Source: Episyrphus balteatus
Taxonomy: Eukaryota; Arthropoda; Insecta; Diptera; Syrphidae
Assembly (NCBI RefSeq): GCF_945859705.1
Contig: NC_079138.1
Span: 4,030,001 to 4,094,000 of the forward strand
Reading direction: 5' to 3'
DNA: 64,000 nt
This document shows, piece after piece, positions 59,955 through 64,000 of the stretch; position 1 is the first letter of the stretch; each line of letters opens with the position of its first letter. Below the pieces are notes generated by a model. That model saw nothing but the letters and a program-made list of their open reading frames with translations, searched no databases and was not told where the DNA came from. Both the position numbers and the translations under genes were made by a program.

Positions 59955-60145
59955 AAAACAAAAGCTCAAATGGCGCCCAACGCAAAGCACCAACTGTATA
60001 TAATGTAATCGTATGTAAATATCTTTGATACAATGTCGTTTGTTGAAAATATTCAGGAACAAACGAATATGCAAGATTTCTATTGGAGGTATCATTTCAG
60101 AAAGAAAGAAAAAAAAAATATGAAAATGGCGCCCAACAAATAAAA
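59955..60145. repeat. two detached units of the TGGCGCCCAACG array
   Basis: Cores at 59971 and 60127 (156 bp apart) with the usual surroundings (ATCTTTGATACAATGTCG, AAAATATTCAGGAAC, TTTCTATTGGAGGTATCATT). They are separated from the main array by 1.7 kb of non-array DNA. Confidence 0.75.
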
Positions 60146-62734
60146 TACTAAATCCAAATAATTGATTTATGTGTTGATATGATGTGAAAAATTGTTTTAA
60201 TGTATTTATAATAAAAAGAAAAAAAGACCATTGGATCTAAATGCCAAAAAGTATTTGTTGTTAAACCCTCTGGAATTTTTTTACTGACTGAATTTTTTAA
60301 ATTTCACGAAAACATGGCTACTATTTTTCGATATATTTCACCTACAAAGATGCTCTTCTTGGTATTTTCTACAATCTATCAATATTCTCTTTTTCAATTT
60401 TTGTACTTAAATGATAAAAAAAAAGAAGGATACATTTGTTTTGTATGTATCTAGATCCTTTTGATGGTTTTCAAAAAAAAAAGACAAAAAAACGATCAGT
60501 TTATTACTTAAATGTCGGTTATTGGACCAGATGATGGTGTTAAAACCTGAAAATTCAAGGCAAATCACCGTTTGACAAACCTCATACGCTTCTTTTATTT
60601 AACTTAGAGCAATACCTTCAATCCCGTATTTTGTGTGTCATCGTGGAGCAATGGTTCCAACCTTCAACACTAAAAAACATTTATTTTTTTTTTTGTAGGG
60701 GAACTGACAAAAAACTTGCAAGATCACCCGTATTGCGATTGTCAACCATCAATTTGCAGAAATTTGATTCTTTTAGACCTTATTTTATGAAAAAAATTGG
60801 TCAATATTTTAATGAAGTTTTTCAATTACTTACATTTCACGTATAATAACGAAAAAACTTTTATAAAGTTAAGATATTGAAATTTGATTTTTATCAACTA
60901 TCAATTTAAATAAAGAAAACAAAAGTATTGATAACTATACTTCTAGTATATTTAACATTGTTTCTGGTATATTTAACTTTATTCTGATTAAATATACTAG
61001 AAGAAAAGTAATCCCGTTATGTTTTCTCGGTGTAGTTGCAAATTGCAATTCAGACTCTTTCAATTCTTTCAATTTATTACCTAACAAACCCACAAGAACT
61101 GCAAAAACTGTGTTTTTCTCGCAGTGTTGCTTATAACTTTCTTCACTTAAAATAAGACAGTCTCTATCCAATCCGCTAATAGACAACTCAAACCCTCTAT
61201 AGATATAGCTACTTGCTAATTAACTAAATCCTTATTGGTTTTTTTTTTTTTTTTTGTTGAGTTGTTTCAAAAACCCAATCAAAATTTTGTATATAACATC
61301 TAAATACGACAAATACATACCTTATGTAATAAAACCTATATGAGACAACAAATAGAATTTATGCAAAAATTATAGTAAATATTTAACTGATTTAGATGAT
61401 TCTTCACACTTGTACTATACACTCTAAATCACATCCACAAACTAGAAGCCCCACCCTCAGAGTCTGGATGTGGATTGATGTGGATGTGGATGCTGCCCCT
61501 GCTGTCAGCGCGCCCCAGAGGCAACGATGCGAAACACATTCTAAACGAGACGACGAATCATCATCGCCCAGACTCATCGTCATCGCATCTCATCTTCGCC
61601 TTCTTATAATATAATTAATTAAACCATTGATCTGAGCGGATAAAAGTATAGTATTCTTAAGCATCATGTTATTGTTGTATTGTTTAAATGGGGAGTTTCC
61701 ATCCAATCAAGCAACACTACATGGATGGAACACTATAACACCACCAACAACAACAACAACAAAAACTCCCCCACATCACCATCCTCCCTCACATTTTATC
61801 AATTTAATCTTCTCTTGGTGGTAATATGTATCTACTATATACATTTTTATATTATATATATATATTTATGTAAAATTGTAGGTATATAATTTGATGGTAT
61901 ATATACAAATGCGGAATAAATATTTGCACTCTTTCATTAGGAAGTAGGTATGTTGATTTGATGAAGCAAAAAAAAAAGAGGAGAAAAAAAAATCTTGATG
62001 AGGGGTGGTAAATACTTATTGCGTAGCTGTCTGTATACATGATATAAGTATATAACAAAAAAATCATTTTTTTTTTTTCTTTTATTGTAATTCGTTGATT
62101 TGTAGAAACAACCCTTATTTTTTATACATTTTTCGCTAATTAACAGGCCAGCCAGTACAGTACAGCTTTAATTTGGCAATACAAAAGAGAAACTGAAAAG
62201 TGTCAGATGCTGAAGTACCTAGCTTTTGCTAAATAGGATTAACTTCATTTTTGAGTCATATGGAAAGCAAAATGGTTCAAGCTCCATAACGACTTTTCGT
62301 CGGCAATAATTTTAGTAAAAATATTTGTAGTTAAAAATTTTAACTTAGACAAGCTAATTTACAAAATTTTAGATGCTTGCCAATTAAAAACTCATAGTAG
62401 GTAAATAGATTTCCACTATGTTTTCAAAATATTATTTAAATTAAACAACGAATTAGTCGTTCAAAAATGTAAATAAACTAAGTCTGTTTAAAGCACGAAA
62501 TCTATCTTCAACAAAGAATAGATGTTTTACCGACGGGATACCTGTTTTTCTCTCACAGAGTAAATAATGCTTTTGACAAATAATAGAGGTCAAAATTATG
62601 ACATTTTTCCTGAACTTTTTAGTTGAAAAAATTAACGTGGGAAATCGTTATTTAAGGCCCAACTAGTTTATTTCAAAATCAAACGGATTGCTTCGCGTTG
62701 TTTATGAAAACATGAGAAGTAACGTAAACAAAAC
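60146..62734. other. stretch with no gene recognised
   Basis: AT-rich sequence with a few GC-normal patches (61430-61610, with GTGGATGTGGATG repetition and CATCGTCATCG). One half of a TTGCGATTGTCAACCATC repeat lies near 60733. No coding region is convincing. Confidence 0.4.
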
Positions 62735-62950
62735 CGACTTCCATGAATATGGTTTTATGGTTTTTCTCATAGTTTCTATACCCCATAACTGAATGAAATT
62801 GAAATGGAACCACACTGCAGGAACTAGCTTTCCAATACAAAAAGAATTATCAAAATTGGTTCGCTCAGTCCAAAGTTATGAGGTAACAAACTTTAAAAAA
62901 ATATACCTACAGACGAATTGAATACCTCCTCTCTTTTGGAAGTCGGTAAA
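62735..62950 (-). mobile_element. ACCGACTTCC-ended short element, reversed
   Basis: Begins AAACCGACTTCCATG and ends TTTTGGAAGTCGGTAA. On the minus strand the internal order (GACGAATTG complement, ACCTCATAACTTTGGACTGA, CCAATTTTGATAATTC, AAAGCTAG) equals that of 15808-15992. Confidence 0.7.
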
Positions 62951-64000
62951 AAATTAACTATTTACCAATCGTTTTTATTTTCTAAGTAAAAATTTAACTA
63001 ATTTTGAGAAAATTATATGTTTAGCGAAAATTGAAGAAACCACGAATTATTTGCATTATAGCCAGTTCCATAAGACATTGTGTTTAGGCTTAAACTCGCA
63101 CATGCCATTTGGACATAAGCCCATGAAAGCTTATGAATTTATTATAATAATGGGCCTTTATCCAGTATAAAGCTAATCGCGCACTTGTAAATTTTAGATT
63201 CTCAACAGTTTGATTTCAAAAATGAAAACCATTGGCTTGTATGGCACCGCGAGTGTTATACCTTTTTTGTGTTCGAAATAAAATTTGATAATAACAACTA
63301 TCAAATTAACATTTTTGAGTGACAAAAGTCGTCCAACAATTAAAATATTAATTTTGATATAATTTTATCATATCATTATGACATTTTTCAATTTTAAATT
63401 GATAATGAAAATTTCACTTTGACAATTTAAATATCAATGGTGACTACCTAGATTTTACGTTTCAGTTTATTATAATGATCGCCTTTAAATTAGTACAAAA
63501 TTAAGAGTTTTTTATTTAATACATATTTTTCAATCATTTTGAATGAGAAACAGATGAAAAATTGATTTGATAAATTGATAATAAAATATCAAAACAAAAA
63601 TAAAAAAATGTGATATTTGAATATCATCCTTATTTTAATTATCATAAAACACATTTTCCGTCATTTTTTGCTGATATTTAAAAAAATGTTAATTTGATAT
63701 TGGTTTTTTTTTTCGGTGAACTTTTCTTGTTACGGACTTTCAGTCCTTCTTTATTGGTGATCTTCATAAGACTAACTTAAAATAATTTTATAATTATTCT
63801 CGTTCTGTATATTTCTTATTTCTAATAGTATACTTTTTAAATCATTCGATAAATCAGCGAAATATGGTCTACTTTGTTTATTATGATATTGATATAAGGA
63901 TATTGTTTTAAGGCAATATGAAGAGTCTGAATAAAGAGTTTCATTATGTTGATTATTATGATGGATATTGTAACTTGGAAAGAAGATTTTTTGTTTGTGG
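62951..64000. other. AT-rich right edge, no gene
   Basis: Contains several phrases of the TTTGATAATTATCAAAT type at 63270-63700 in both orientations, probably an eroded inverted-repeat element. Nothing coding is recognised. Confidence 0.35.

Noticed and set aside
57497..60095. Minus-strand frames containing LRWAP-like peptides
   Set aside because: They are translations of the TGGCGCCCAACG repeat, recurring only because the DNA repeats.

Overview
The window is AT-rich, intron-rich, transposon-laden animal DNA, most likely from a fly (Diptera). It holds one recognisable host gene: the 5' half of the zinc-finger homeodomain gene zfh2 (ZFHX3/ZFHX4/ATBF1 family), on the minus strand. Support for this comes from six coding exons whose GT-AG boundaries and phases all agree (0, 1, 2, 1, 1), C2H2 fingers and linkers typical of the ZFHX family, and the poly-Gln/Ala/Ser/Asn tracts usual in fly nuclear regulators. 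The window encodes about 1,686 residues from the start codon at 31309 and runs off the left edge inside exon 6. The homeodomains expected of this family must lie beyond base 1. In Drosophila zfh2 is on the small fourth (dot, Muller F) chromosome, which is rich in nested repeats. The repeat load here fits such a setting, but that is inference.

Layout, in transcription order (right to left). Positions 56.7-60.1 kb hold a degenerate array whose core matches the complement of the tRNA-Lys 3' end; it is interrupted by a GC-richer block (58.7-59.6 kb) ending in a good minus-strand splice donor, a possible first exon. From 31.4 to 56 kb lies a long non-coding stretch (probably 5' intron and upstream DNA) with many inverted-repeat elements and one strong candidate 77-bp 5' exon (43185-43261). 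Coding exons 1-5 sit at 31.3, 30.5, 29.98-28.1, 26.7 and 25.8-24.1 kb, with introns of 649, 428, 1,390 and 736 bp. A 23-kb intron 5 follows (1055-24100), then exon 6.

The non-coding DNA is a dense community of DNA elements. Many share one design: a terminal phrase is repeated as a short subterminal array in one orientation at the left end and inverted at the right end. Two of these have 9-bp direct flanking repeats, like Foldback/MULE elements. Another set looks TA-flanked, one element has an exact 8-bp duplication, and one is a decayed hAT (Tip100/ZMYM1-like) with recognisable transposase fragments. Insertions are nested up to five deep at 12.4-17.2 kb. There are also several large palindromes (arms about 100-490 bp), one of them inside zfh2 intron 3 about 70 bp from a splice donor.

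I saw no rRNA gene, credible tRNA gene, CRISPR array or bacterial-type operon. Splice sites, TIRs and duplications were read by eye. No alignment or search was run, so percentages are avoided and family names rest on motif recognition.
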